Origin: Oikopleura dioica | Taxonomy: Eukaryota; Chordata; Appendicularia; Copelata; Oikopleuridae | Direction of reading: 5' to 3' | DNA length: 64,000 bases | NCBI GenBank assembly: GCA_907165135.1 | Contig: OU015568.1 | Coordinates: forward strand, 8,068,501 to 8,132,500 | Part shown: positions 44,684 through 53,985 of the stretch, piece after piece | How the letters are laid out: every line of letters begins with the position of its first letter | Position numbering within the stretch: position 1 is the stretch's first letter | Position numbers and translations under genes: made by a program | The notes under the pieces: model-generated | Database searches by the model: none | The model's input: only the letters and a program-made list of their open reading frames with translations | Told to the model about the DNA's origin: nothing

Positions 44684-46599
44684 ATGTTGTTAATTTTGCT
44701 TTTTCACGCTGTTTTTGCCCAAAACGGAGATGGGCCAATTTCAGATATAATAAATGGAAATGGAACGGTTAGGTACGATACAACAACAGTCGGAAACTCT
44801 AGCAATTATCAAGACGAAAGTAGAAGGCAAAAATTGAAAGAGGATGAGGTGCAAGTCCGGGCTATTTTCGGCATAATAGTTGGCAACGATGATTTAATCA
44901 ATGCATGTTACGAAGCTGCCAGAGCGTATCAAATCGTCGATGGCGATTTTCAAACAACCGTTTCCACAAATTTGACCAATATTTTCACGAATGGGCAAGT
45001 AGCAATAAGCGGGAACACGCCTTTGGCTGGTTATTTTAATCAAACTTTTACATCGGCGCTGGAACCCATCAACCCAGAAATATTAGAGTTTGGAGGAGAA
45101 GGATTTGATGATGATTTTCTCGATCGCACCGATTATGTGTTTTCCGATGATTTCATTTACTGCAACATTTTAAACCGCCAAGTTGAGCAGTACGAAAACT
45201 CGGTAAGTCGTCCGAAAATATCTTGATTGACTTTCAATGTCTAGGAGCTTCTTACAGTTACTTTCGCCTTTCGCTCAAAAATAGAAATTGACGAAGAAGA
45301 GTTTTCTGCTACTCTTGAATTCGCCCTCACAAAACGAAACCTGCAACTGCTCAAGATCATCCCTTACACTCCCGAAACAATGGTATATTTCATCGTCCAA
45401 ATCTGTACTGTCGCCATTGTCGGAGCTGGAGGATTGGGTCTTTTGATTGGAAACATCATTGCTGGTGGCTGTTCAACCGTTTTCCACTCACTCATGATGG
45501 GAGTATTGCAAGTAGTAGACATTTACCCTGATGTCTACACATGGTACGAGTACAACACTGATGATAAAATTGCCGTGTCCGTTAATTCCTACGTGTCAGT
45601 CTTCTTGATCGGTAGGAAGCTCTAGGATGACCTGAAAACTAAACTTTTGTCAAAGTATTCAGCGCGATGAAAGTCGTCAATTTTATGGTTACGTTGTTTC
45701 TTCTTTTCGCCAAAGAAAGAGTTGACAACAACGAGGACAAATGCCTTGGAAAATCATTCAGCTTGATTGTGGAAAATAATATCATTTTGGACAGTCTTGG
45801 CTGGATTCAGAAATTACTTCTTTACTTTTATGAATGATTTCAATTCTCTTAATTGTCTTAATCCTTCGTAAAGTAATGAAATCAAAAATAGATGGCTAGA
45901 AACATGATTCCAGGGAGCCAAGTAACAAATGCTTTCTGGGTCTCTATTTTTGCCTTTATCATTCTTCAAGCAATCAAAATCATTGAAGCGCTTGCATCTT
46001 TGTGTATGCCTAAATGTGGCTGCAAACAGGTTTTTGATAAAATAGTGGAAGTTTTCATTTCTAGTGTCTCCAATTTCACAAAGAGCAGAAAAAGCTGGAT
46101 AAAGCGACAGGAACTTGCTCGAAAAGGATGGGATTCGTTTTGCTCTTCATCAAGCTTTCTGCTGCGATTTGTTTTGCAGTAGAAACAGTTCAGGCGTACG
46201 TGATTGACAACTGCGTTGAGATCAATGTAAAAACAACGATTGAAGATGACAAAAGTGCCTTTTGTAAAAGTTTACCAGTACCGGTTGATCATAACTGGTA
46301 TCGGCGACGAGTACAAGGTATAAAGCCTGGGTTACCTAAATGAGAAAATATAATTGCTGTTCAGAGACCGGGTTTTGCATTGAAAATGAACTGATCGATG
46401 GTGCTCAAGATTTCAAAACAGTCGTCTATCCTTTCCGATCTGGCTGCACGAATATGATTGAACGAAGCTTTATTGGTATTCTTAGAGTAAAACTTTGTTT
46501 GCTCCAAACTTTTTAGCTTTCACTGGCATCTCGCTGATTTTGGCCTTCTTAGTCACAGTAACGACTCTACTTGGTCACAGACCGAAGTCATTTTTCTGA
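44684..46599 (+). CDS. Multi-span membrane protein of unknown family (possibly two genes)
   Basis: MLLILLFHAVFAQNGD is a signal peptide. A polar ectodomain follows with several N-glycosylation sites (NGT, NSS, NLT, NQT). Hydrophobic spans come next: MVYFIVQICTVAIVGAGG, VSVFLIAMKVVNFMVTLFL, AFWVSIFAFIILQAIKI and the final FTGISLILAFLVTVTTLLG. Between the last two is a Cys-bearing loop (YVIDNCVEINVKTT, FCIENELIDG, RSGCTNM). Junctions near 45835-45890 and 46125-46185 are unresolved. The first frame stops at 45835, and the frame starting 45892 stops at 46182. An ATG at 46128 opens a second signal-peptide-like start, MGFVLLFIKLSAAICFA, so 46128-46599 could be an independent gene. Only one AATAAA (near 46620) is seen after the whole unit, favouring one transcript or an operon. 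Confidence 0.5.
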
Positions 46600-46827
46600 A
46601 AATCAGTCAAATTTTCATGAAATAAATTAATATTTCCTCGATTTTACGTCTAAATTCACTTGTCCAAAAATGGTTCGCCCAAAAAACGATCGTTTTTACG
46701 TCAATCTGACTCAGCGACAGGATTTCAGCGCATCTTTTCAGCGTCTCCCGTAAAAAAAATAAAATCGATACTGTTCCTCGATTCGGATTTTCATTCCCTA
46801 ACAATGAATTAAATCATTTTTGTGCCG

Positions 46828-47697
46828 ATGAGTTCTTTACAAGGAACTGATTACTACGCGGTTTTGGGAGTCTCGAAAAACGCGACAGAGGAAGAAATTG
46901 ATAATGCGTTTAGAAAAGCAGAGGCGAAATTCAAGTGGAAGAAGGAAAGCGTTGAAGGATTTTTGAATTTCAAAGATTTCGAATTTTTTAATTTCAACGC
47001 CGGAAAAGGATGCATACAATATCTTGAAAGAATTACTCTTCGTCGCGGAAGTTGGACAGAACGTAGAAGATATCCTCATGCTCGATAAAAATATTCAATT
47101 TATTCTTTTTCAGTGCAATGTGACAGATGAAATCTCGGAATCCTGGAAGCAACGGGAACTGGAGAAAATGAGAAGAGAGCTTGGACCTGTCGGGGGCGTG
47201 GGACACTTTTGGGGGAATGATCGAATGATTGCGACTGGTGGAGTGAGAAATTGGATGGAAGAATCGGAAATGGAGAATATTCTTATGCTCCTGGCTTTGG
47301 GAGAAACCAAAATTAACCTCAAGGAACGGGAGCTTTCTTGCAATTTTTCTATCGAATAAATGGTTTCTGAAAGCTCCAATTGAAGTTTTGGTGGAGCCAG
47401 GATCTGGAGGCAAAGGGAAACGGATGGAATATCAAGTTCAAAAGCGCGAAAGGAGGATATGGCACGTATAATCTTTGGATTTGGAAAACCGGTAAAGACT
47501 AGCGTGGAAAATTTGTTGATGAAAATTAAGAAGGGAATGTGCGATTTAAAGCGCTGACGCAAGAAATCAACTTTGTTAATGGAGACGAGTACAACAGAAA
47601 AGAAATCAACAGTGAACCAGACGATGGGAAGCAAGTTATCAAATACGAGAGCGAAGGCCGTTGCGGTTATTTCAGATTTAATGTCAACCTACTGTGA
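46828..47697 (+). CDS. Protein with degenerate J domain lacking HPD
   Basis: The start MSSLQGTDYYAVLGVSKNAT is the first helix of a DnaJ-type J domain. EEEIDNAFRKAEAKFKWKK follows, then, after an in-phase GT-AG intron, DAYNILKELLFVAEVGQN, the usual J-domain end helix. The catalytic HPD loop that stimulates Hsp70 is missing: the second helix runs into KKES and the splice. The rest (ESWKQRELEKMRRELGPVGG, then GWNIKFKSAKGGYGTYNLWIWKTGNVRF, ending FRFNVNLL) is unknown. The join near 47340-47385 is uncertain because two frames are open there. AATAAA overlaps the stop. It may be a J-like protein without chaperone-stimulating activity. Confidence 0.5.
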
Positions 47698-47777
47698 ATA
47701 AAGCTTTTGTAGACATGCAATAAAATTATAAACTTTAGAACATTTGGTTGATAAACAGACAAGCAGCAGCAGCCATC

Positions 47778-47895
47778 GCTTAGCGTCATACCGCGTAGAA
47801 TGAACCAGTTCTCGTCCGATCACTGAAGTTAAACTACGACGGGCGGGGTTAGTACTTACATGGGTGACCGGTTGGGAATACCTCGTGCGCTAAGC
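47778..47895 (+). rRNA. 5S ribosomal RNA, left-arm copy
   Basis: This is a 118-nt sequence with pairing ends (GCTTAGCG...GCGCTAAGC) and the universal 5S core: TCTCGTCCGATCACTGAAGTT and GGTTAGTACTTACATGGGTGACCG. Box A (GAAGTTAAACTACG) and box C (GGGTGACCGGTTGGGAATAC) of the internal RNA polymerase III promoter are present. A TTTT run directly after position 47896 is the terminator. The acceptor stem is intact, so the gene should be functional. Confidence 0.95.
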
Positions 47896-48154
47896 ATTTT
47901 GACGTTTTTGCGAAGAAAAACAATCATCCTTTTCCCACGTATACATTTTTGATTGCCGTTCACTCGAGCAATGAGAAGCTAGTAAGAAAATCGCTGTGAG
48001 TTCGCATCGAAAAGGTGTTTAGAGTGGAGCTTGCGTGGCGGGCGGCGTGGCACTTGAGAAAAAGCGCCCTCCACCGCGCGCTTCTGTGAAAAGAGGCCGA
48101 AAATAGGAGCGCGCAGCGACAAAACGACCTCGAAATCAAGCACCCCTTCTCTTT

Positions 48155-48194
48155 ACTCATCCCATTTTTGAGTCCGATTTCGATTGTCTAACAG
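48155..48194 (+). ncRNA. Spliced-leader RNA, leader exon (left-arm copy)
   Basis: The 40-nt exon begins ACTCATCCCATTTTTGAG and ends GATTGTCTAACAG, followed directly by a GTAAGA donor at 48195. It equals the O. dioica spliced leader as I remember it from published work. The TMG-capped leader is joined to the 5' end of many mRNAs by trans-splicing. Downstream, GTAAGA could pair with TCTTAC about 46 nt later, and a GTAC...GTAC hairpin plus a CTTTTTGG stretch (48300-48307, a possible Sm-type site) follow. The 3' end of the RNA is not clear, so only the exon is delimited. It lies 259 nt after the 5S gene in the same orientation. Confidence 0.92.
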
Positions 48195-48710
48195 GTAAGA
48201 ATCGTCTCCATGCCCTCTCTCTCCCATCCCTCTCGCCTCTTACAAACAAGAACAAACTACGAAAGTGAAACCACGTACAGCTGTGTTCGTACTGACTCGC
48301 TTTTTGGAAATTCTTAAGAACTAAAGTGACCCTTTAAGTTTTCGAAAATTCCACTTCCGGTCCGATTCTAGAGCCGGAACTTGACGAAATTTAGGAGTTA
48401 GGGTAAAGTGATGATTTCCTATACTTTAAAAAAAGAATCGATCCCGACGGTGGTCAAACCAACCGGTTAAAACTGAATAAAATTTCATCAATTTATGTCT
48501 TTTTTCACTCCTAAATTTCGTCAAGTTCCGGCTCTAGAATCGGACCGGAAGTGGAATTTTCGAAAACTTAAAGGGTCACTTTAGTTCTTAAGAATTTCCA
48601 AAAAGCGAGTCAGTACGAACACAGCTGTACGTGGTTTCACTTTCGTAGTTTGTTCTTGTTTGTAAGAGGCGAGAGGGATGGGAGAGAGAGGGCATGGAGA
48701 CGATTCTTAC

Positions 48711-48750
48711 CTGTTAGACAATCGAAATCGGACTCAAAAATGGGATGAGT
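48711..48750 (-). ncRNA. Spliced-leader RNA, leader exon (right-arm copy)
   Basis: Mirror image of 48155-48194 on the minus strand, identical in all 40 positions, with the same donor (GTAAGA at 48710 downwards) and the same downstream hairpins. Both copies read towards the palindrome centre, so their transcripts would converge about 100-200 nt beyond the donors. Confidence 0.92.
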
Positions 48751-49009
48751 AAAGAGAAGGGGTGCTTGATTTCGAGGTCGTTTTGTCGCTGCGCGCTCCT
48801 ATTTTCGGCCTCTTTTCACAGAAGCGCGCGGTGGAGGGCGCTTTTTCTCAAGTGCCACGCCGCCCGCCACGCAAGCTCCACTCTAAACACCTTTTCGATG
48901 CGAACTCACAGCGATTTTCTTACTAGCTTCTCATTGCTCGAGTGAACGGCAATCAAAAATGTATACGTGGGAAAAGGATGATTGTTTTTCTTCGCAAAAA
49001 CGTCAAAAT

Positions 49010-49127
49010 GCTTAGCGCACGAGGTATTCCCAACCGGTCACCCATGTAAGTACTAACCCCGCCCGTCGTAGTTTAACTTCAGTGATCGGACGAGAACTGG
49101 TTCATTCTACGCGGTATGACGCTAAGC
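49010..49127 (-). rRNA. 5S ribosomal RNA, right-arm copy
   Basis: Mirror image of the left copy on the minus strand, with the same paired ends, box A, box C and following TTTT. I find no difference within the gene. It reads towards the palindrome centre. Confidence 0.95.
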
Positions 49128-49279
49128 GATAGCTGCTGCTGATGGTCCGTTAATCAACCAAATGTTCTAAAGCATATAATTTTAACGCAAAGAACTCGAT
49201 TTCTAACGAAAGGATTCCTACGGCAACCAAATGATCAAGCATCTGAAAATATGACAGCTTTCATTTTTTTCTGTTTATT

Positions 49280-51393
49280 TTAAGCGATAGAGAAAGAAGG
49301 ATTATTCTCGCTAGTTGCTTCTTGATTCTGCTGTCCGGGAGGTGCTGGTTTCGTTGGAGAAACAGTGAAGAACATAGTTTTTATAGTCACAATGATTTTC
49401 AGGACAAGCAGAATGCATGTTAGTCCAATAACCGGCTGGAACATGAAGAGACTTTGATACTTGCTTCCTTGAGTTTTTCATGCTTTCAATTCCAAGACCT
49501 TCATGAAATATGAGAAACTCAGACTTTGCTCATTTCCAAGCTCCTGCATCAGTGACTCCCTCGATGCACTTATATCCTTGTTTATTGAATCAATTGAATA
49601 ATGAACTTCTTTGAAATGACTTTTGAGATAGTCATTGATGGTTTTCAAGCATTCCTCCGATTTTTCTAATCAAATAAAATTGCAAAATATTCGACAAATC
49701 GGTTTTCATTACTTGGCGCTCTGCATCCGCTCATTGGATAGTAGAGGAATTGAAGATGTTTCTGTCTTCTATATTCCTCATCGCGTCTTGACCAGTAATC
49801 AAGTTTGTTAAGATCCAAAGCTCCTGGATTTTCAACGAGCGGTGGCTCACATTCCTCGTAACCCAAATAGCATCCTCCCTTTTCGTCGATATCAAAACCA
49901 ACGCACGGCTTTTGCAACGGTTTAAACCTCTTTATCTAACGACAAATAATTTTAAAAGGCAAACCATTCCTTTCCATCGACTTTCGAACTTTCACAAAGA
50001 TTGTAGCAGTCGTCGATGCTGGTGACGGGAATTCGTGTTACATTTGCTGCGATTCCGGTCATGTTCCCTGGAGCAGCAGCGCATGAACCTTTTAGAACAT
50101 GTGTACACATAACAGAAAGCTCTTAAAAAAGTATGAGATCTGGCTGTTTTAGTTGTAAGGTCGAAGCCTATAAATTACCGTGACAATCAGTGTTTTCATT
50201 AATACACTCATAATTATGATTAATTTCGTTGACCTCAATGAGCCGATGGCAGTACTCGTCCTCTTTGCAGCTATGCGAGTCCAGACAAGGGTGACCTCAA
50301 ATATTCGTTTTCAGAAAAAAAACCTTTTGTACATACTGCTCCCTCGCCGGCAAATACTCCAAAAAGCAGAATAGCTTCCCTCGTTACAGCACTCGTAGAG
50401 ATGCTGACCTTCGGGAATGCATCTCTCCGTGGCGTGACAAACGTGGTCGCCGGTCCAGCATGGGTTAACTTAAGGATATAGCCTATGAAATTGAACTTTC
50501 ATAGCGCCTAAATGCGACGTCGGATCATTTTATTTCAAAAACAATCCTATCTAAAAATGTATGCAGAACTCGATTCTGGTACTTGTTTAAAAATTTTTAG
50601 TATATTTTTTCTCTGTAGAGCGTTTTGAAATCTTACGATCGCGATTTCTCGAAATTTTTACATTAAATCGCTAAAACTAAACCAATGACTGCATTAGCAA
50701 AATGCTAAACTAAAATATTGTGGCTAGAAAATCCTCAAACTCGGCCAAATTTTCATTCTAGTGTTTTCCTCTTTCTTGCTCTTGTTTTTCTTCCATGCGC
50801 GCTTTTTCGGGTCCAACCAATCAGAGCGCTCTTTCAAACGCGCAGACTCTCTCGGAAAAGAGGAGTCGAGAGATTGAGCACCCAGCGCAGCGCTTTTTAC
50901 ACTATTCACGCGCTGAGGAAGCCTCATGGAAATGGCTCTAAAATCGGTTTTTGTCGGGATAAGAGAAAACCGAAGCCACAATATTGTAGATAAGGGTCTA
51001 GATTACTTTTCTATCAAAAAAAAACTCGACCGATTTAATGTAAATATTTCGAGAAATCGCGATCGTAAGATTTCAAAACGCTCTACAGAGAAAAAATATA
51101 CTAAAAATTTTTAAACAAGTACCAGAATCGAGTTCTGCATACATTTTTAGATAGGATTGTTTTTGAAATAAAATGATCCGACGTCGCATTTAGGCGCTAT
51201 GAAAGTTCAATTTCATAGGCTATATCCTTAATTAACTTTGATAAACTGTAAATTGCAGCTTCTGCCGATTTTTGCCAAAATTCTCTTCAGCAAGCTTTGA
51301 TATCAAACAAAATACCCTTGACTTACGTGGATATGGAATATCACTCGCAAAACAGCTGACTAACAGGGCTAAGAAAAGATAAATTCCCGCCAT
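49280..51393 (-). CDS. Cys-rich type I membrane protein of unknown family
   Basis: The ATG at 51393 follows a GTAGCAG acceptor with no gap. MAGIYLFLALLVSCFASD is a signal peptide. After a long intron holding a foldback element, exon 2 gives NPCWTGDHVCHATERC and LYECCNEGSYSAFWS. Exon 3 gives HPCLDSHSCKEDEYCHRL and ECINENTDCH, so these are Cys-rich EGF- or WAP-like small modules. Later exons give SCAAAPGNMTG, DDCYNLCESSKVDGKEWF (a PAN-like CYNLC) and KPCVGFDIDEKGGCYLGYEEC. A helical KSEECLKTINDYLKSH region then leads to one membrane span (FMFQPVIGLTCILLVLKII) and a Pro/Gln tail. Introns of 37-45 nt fit in phase throughout. Ligand and role unknown. Confidence 0.7.
50470..51231. repeat. TTAA-ended foldback element A, 762 bp, inside an intron
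   Basis: The ends TTAAGGATATAGCCTATG and CATAGGCTATATCCTTAA are perfect inverted repeats. Complementarity runs with few mismatches for about 240 bp per arm (CTAAATGCGACGTCGGATCA on both sides). Direct TTAAC repeats flank it (50465-50469 and 51232-51236). The inner part contains GAGCGCTC-rich segments. No transposase. TTAA ends recall piggyBac-type target sites, but the 5-bp flank leaves the class open. Confidence 0.85.
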
Positions 51394-51577
51394 CTGCTAC
51401 ACTCTTAGTCTCTAAAATGTCGAACTAAAACTCCATTCGCTCTCAGCTAGTTAACGATTGTGATATTTCTCGGATTTTATTTTAATCTACCACACCGAAA
51501 AGTATTTCTTCTCATAGAAAGGTCTCTTACTTATCTAGTAGATTACTTTTATAGCTATTTTGTCACTTCCACTGCAA

Positions 51578-52338
51578 TTAAGGATATAAGCTATGAATTT
51601 GAACTTTCGTAGCGCCTAAATGCGACGTAGGATCATTTTCACTTCAAAAGTAGTCCTACCTAAAAATGCACGTAAAAGTCAAATCTGGTACTTTTAAAAA
51701 AAAATTTATAGAAAATTTTCGTTTTAGAGCGTTTTGAAATCTTACGCTCTCGATTTCTCGAAATTTTTCCACTAAATCGGTCGAGTTTTTTCGATGAATA
51801 ACTTCTCTTAACCCTTATCTACAAAATTGACGGATCAGTTTTCCCTAATTCCGACCGAAACCGATTTTAGAGCCATTTCCATGAGGCTTACCCAGCGCGT
51901 GAATAGTGTAAAAAGCGGCGCGATGGGCGCTCGCTCTCTCAGCTCCTCTTTTCCGTGAGAGTGGCGCGGTTGAGCGGAGCGCTTTGATTGGTTGCACGCG
52001 AAAAAGCACAAAAAGAAGAAAAACTCGAGCAAGAAAGAGGAAAACGCTAGAATGAAAATTTGAGGGAGTTTCGAAATAAAAGCCCGTCAATTTTCTAGCT
52101 TAACATCATCAAAATAAAAGACACGGTTTAGTTTTAGCGATTCAATGGAAAAAATTCGAGCAATCGAGAGCGTAAGATTTGAATCGCTCTAGAGAGAAAA
52201 TTTTCCATAAAATTTTTTTCAAAAGTTCCAGATTTGACTTTTACGTGCATTTTTAGGTAGGACTACTTTTGAAGTGAAAATGATCCTACTTCGCATTTAG
52301 GCGCTACGAAAGTTCAAATTCATAGCTTATATCCTTAA
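51578..52338. repeat. TTAA-ended foldback element B, 761 bp, same family in opposite orientation
   Basis: The ends TTAAGGATATAAGCTATG and CATAGCTTATATCCTTAA match element A. The internal block (for example CCATTTCCATGAGGCTTACC and the GAGCGCTTTGATTGGTTG stretch) is the inverse of the block in element A. It lies between two divergent genes, 245 bp upstream of the CSTF2 start codon. No flanking duplication beyond TTAA is visible. Confidence 0.85.
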
Positions 52339-52583
52339 TATAATCAGATCTGGGCAAAATTTCAGAAAAAAAATATTTTCTTCCAAGAGCGCATCATTTT
52401 CAAGCGAGCAGAATCTTCCGCGCCGAGTTTCCCATAAGAGTCCTCCGCGCTCTTTCAACGAAACTTCATTTATTTTTAGAGAAATTTAAGAAGAAGATGG
52501 GTTTCTTATGCTTTTTTTCTCAAAATATAATTTTGTTGCTGAAAATGTAATGATAATCGTGGCTAAAATTTCGATTTTAGAAA

Positions 52584-53826
52584 ATGTATCGTCAAATCCC
52601 AGGTGGTCCTCAGGGGTTCGGCGATTTCGGCGGTGAATCGGAGAAGGCAGCGCGCTCGGTTTTTGTCGGAAACATTCCTTACGAAGCGACGGAAGAGCAG
52701 ATTAGAGACATTTTCAGCGAAGTCGGAGTGGTACTTAGTTTCCGGCTGGTTTATGATAGGGAAACGGGAAAACCCAAAGGATATGGCTTCTGCGAATACA
52801 AGGTAATTCCAAGAAAGTAACTAGCCGCTTACTCGTTTTAGGACACGGATACAGCCATGTCCGCGATGCGAAATCTAAACAGTCGAGAACTTCATGGGCG
52901 AAATTTGCGCGTCGATCACGCTACCCGCGACCACGGAATGGAAAAAGAACAGCCTCAAGCTTCAATTTCTCGCTCTGGCACTGTTGGCCTTGGTGGCCCA
53001 GTCGCTCCGCCAGTGGAGTCAATTTACGGACCATCTTGTAATCCTGCTGATGCACCGGAGCTGATATCGCAAGCGATTAATTCGCTACCACCAGAGCAGA
53101 TTTACAAACTCGTCAAAGAAATGAAAGATGTCATCATGGTTTGTAGCTTCTTGTTTGGTTTAGACTTACCTTGTCTCAGAAAAACCCAGTAGAAGCGAGA
53201 AACATGCTTCTCCAAAACCCTCAACTTGCGTATGGACTACTTCAGGCACAAGTAGCCATGAGGATTGTTACATCAGATCATGCAGTTACCATGCTTCATC
53301 CAAAGACAAACACGGTCAAAGCTGTTGAACCGTAAGTTACTGAACTATTTTCCATTGATAAATTGTTCCTTCAGAGCAGTGATAAACAAGCCAGCTCCTC
53401 AAGCATCCGCTCCTCCTCCTCAGCCACAAATGATGAGGCAACAAGCTGCTCCGCAAATGCCACCAATGCGCAGCGATTACGACCGATCCTACCAAAGAAA
53501 TGGTAAAATTCACAATTCACAAGCGGAAAATACACTCGAATTTCAGCTCCTCCTCAAAATCAACCGCCAGCAGCGCAAATGCGGCATGATCCTCGACAAC
53601 AACAAGCTCGCCAACAACAACACATTAAGACCGAGCCGCGCTCTGGAAATGACGATGACGAAAAAGCAAAGGTTCCCGTTCTTATCCTAATTCTGCCCTC
53701 TACCTATTTGTTCAGCTCATTATGCAAGTCTTGCAACTGACGCCAGAGCAGATTAATTTACTGCCGGAAGACCAGAGAACTTCGATTTTGCGACTGAAGG
53801 AACAACTAAAGAGCCAAAGTCGATAA
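52584..53826 (+). CDS. CSTF2: Cleavage stimulation factor subunit 2 (CstF-64)
   Basis: Six exons in phase give about 343 residues. An N-terminal RRM has RNP2 (SVFVGNIPY) and RNP1 (KGYGFCEYK), with [17 protein letters not shown] after it. The hinge follows ([20 protein letters not shown], then [17 protein letters not shown]), which binds CstF-77 and symplekin. The middle is short and Pro/Gln-rich and lacks the MEARA repeats of vertebrates, so the protein is much shorter than the human one (577). The C-terminal helical domain is intact ([20 protein letters not shown]). It binds the U/GU-rich element downstream of poly(A) sites. The start codon lies 4 nt after a TTTTAG acceptor. Confidence 0.95.
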
Positions 53827-53985
53827 GGAAAAATCACCGTTACTGTAACTTCGACCCAAACAGGCCATTTACTGATAGAAAGCTATCAAAACTGTCCTCC
53901 AATTTTAGACAAATTCTTTGACTCAAATAAAATGTCTTGTTCAGAAATCAGTTGTTTCTCTGTAGAAATCAAACCCTTTTCAGAA

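Larger units (their letters stand above)
47721..49184. repeat. Large inverted repeat (two 678-bp arms, 108-bp centre) carrying 5S and spliced-leader RNA genes
   Basis: Positions x and 96905-x are complementary from 47721-48398 and 48507-49184 without a detectable length change. The arms are essentially identical inside and gain mismatches only in the outer 60 bp (47721-47780 and its mirror). Each arm holds, from the outside in, one 5S rRNA gene and one spliced-leader RNA gene, both reading towards the centre. The 108-bp spacer is not symmetrical. The mirrored 66-codon open frames antisense to the spliced leader are by-products. Confidence 0.95.

Noticed and set aside
46940-47120. GA-AG introns in the J-domain-like gene
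   Set aside because: GT donors three to six bases upstream give the same phase, so non-canonical splicing is not needed.
47960-48945. Two identical 66-codon frames (47960-48160 minus, 48745-48945 plus)
   Set aside because: They lie antisense to the spliced-leader genes and are duplicated only because the palindrome arms are identical. There is no other coding evidence.
50718-52090. Arg-rich 81- to 91-codon frames at 50718-50993 and 51845-52090
   Set aside because: They lie inside the two TTAA-ended foldback elements and mirror each other because the elements are related.
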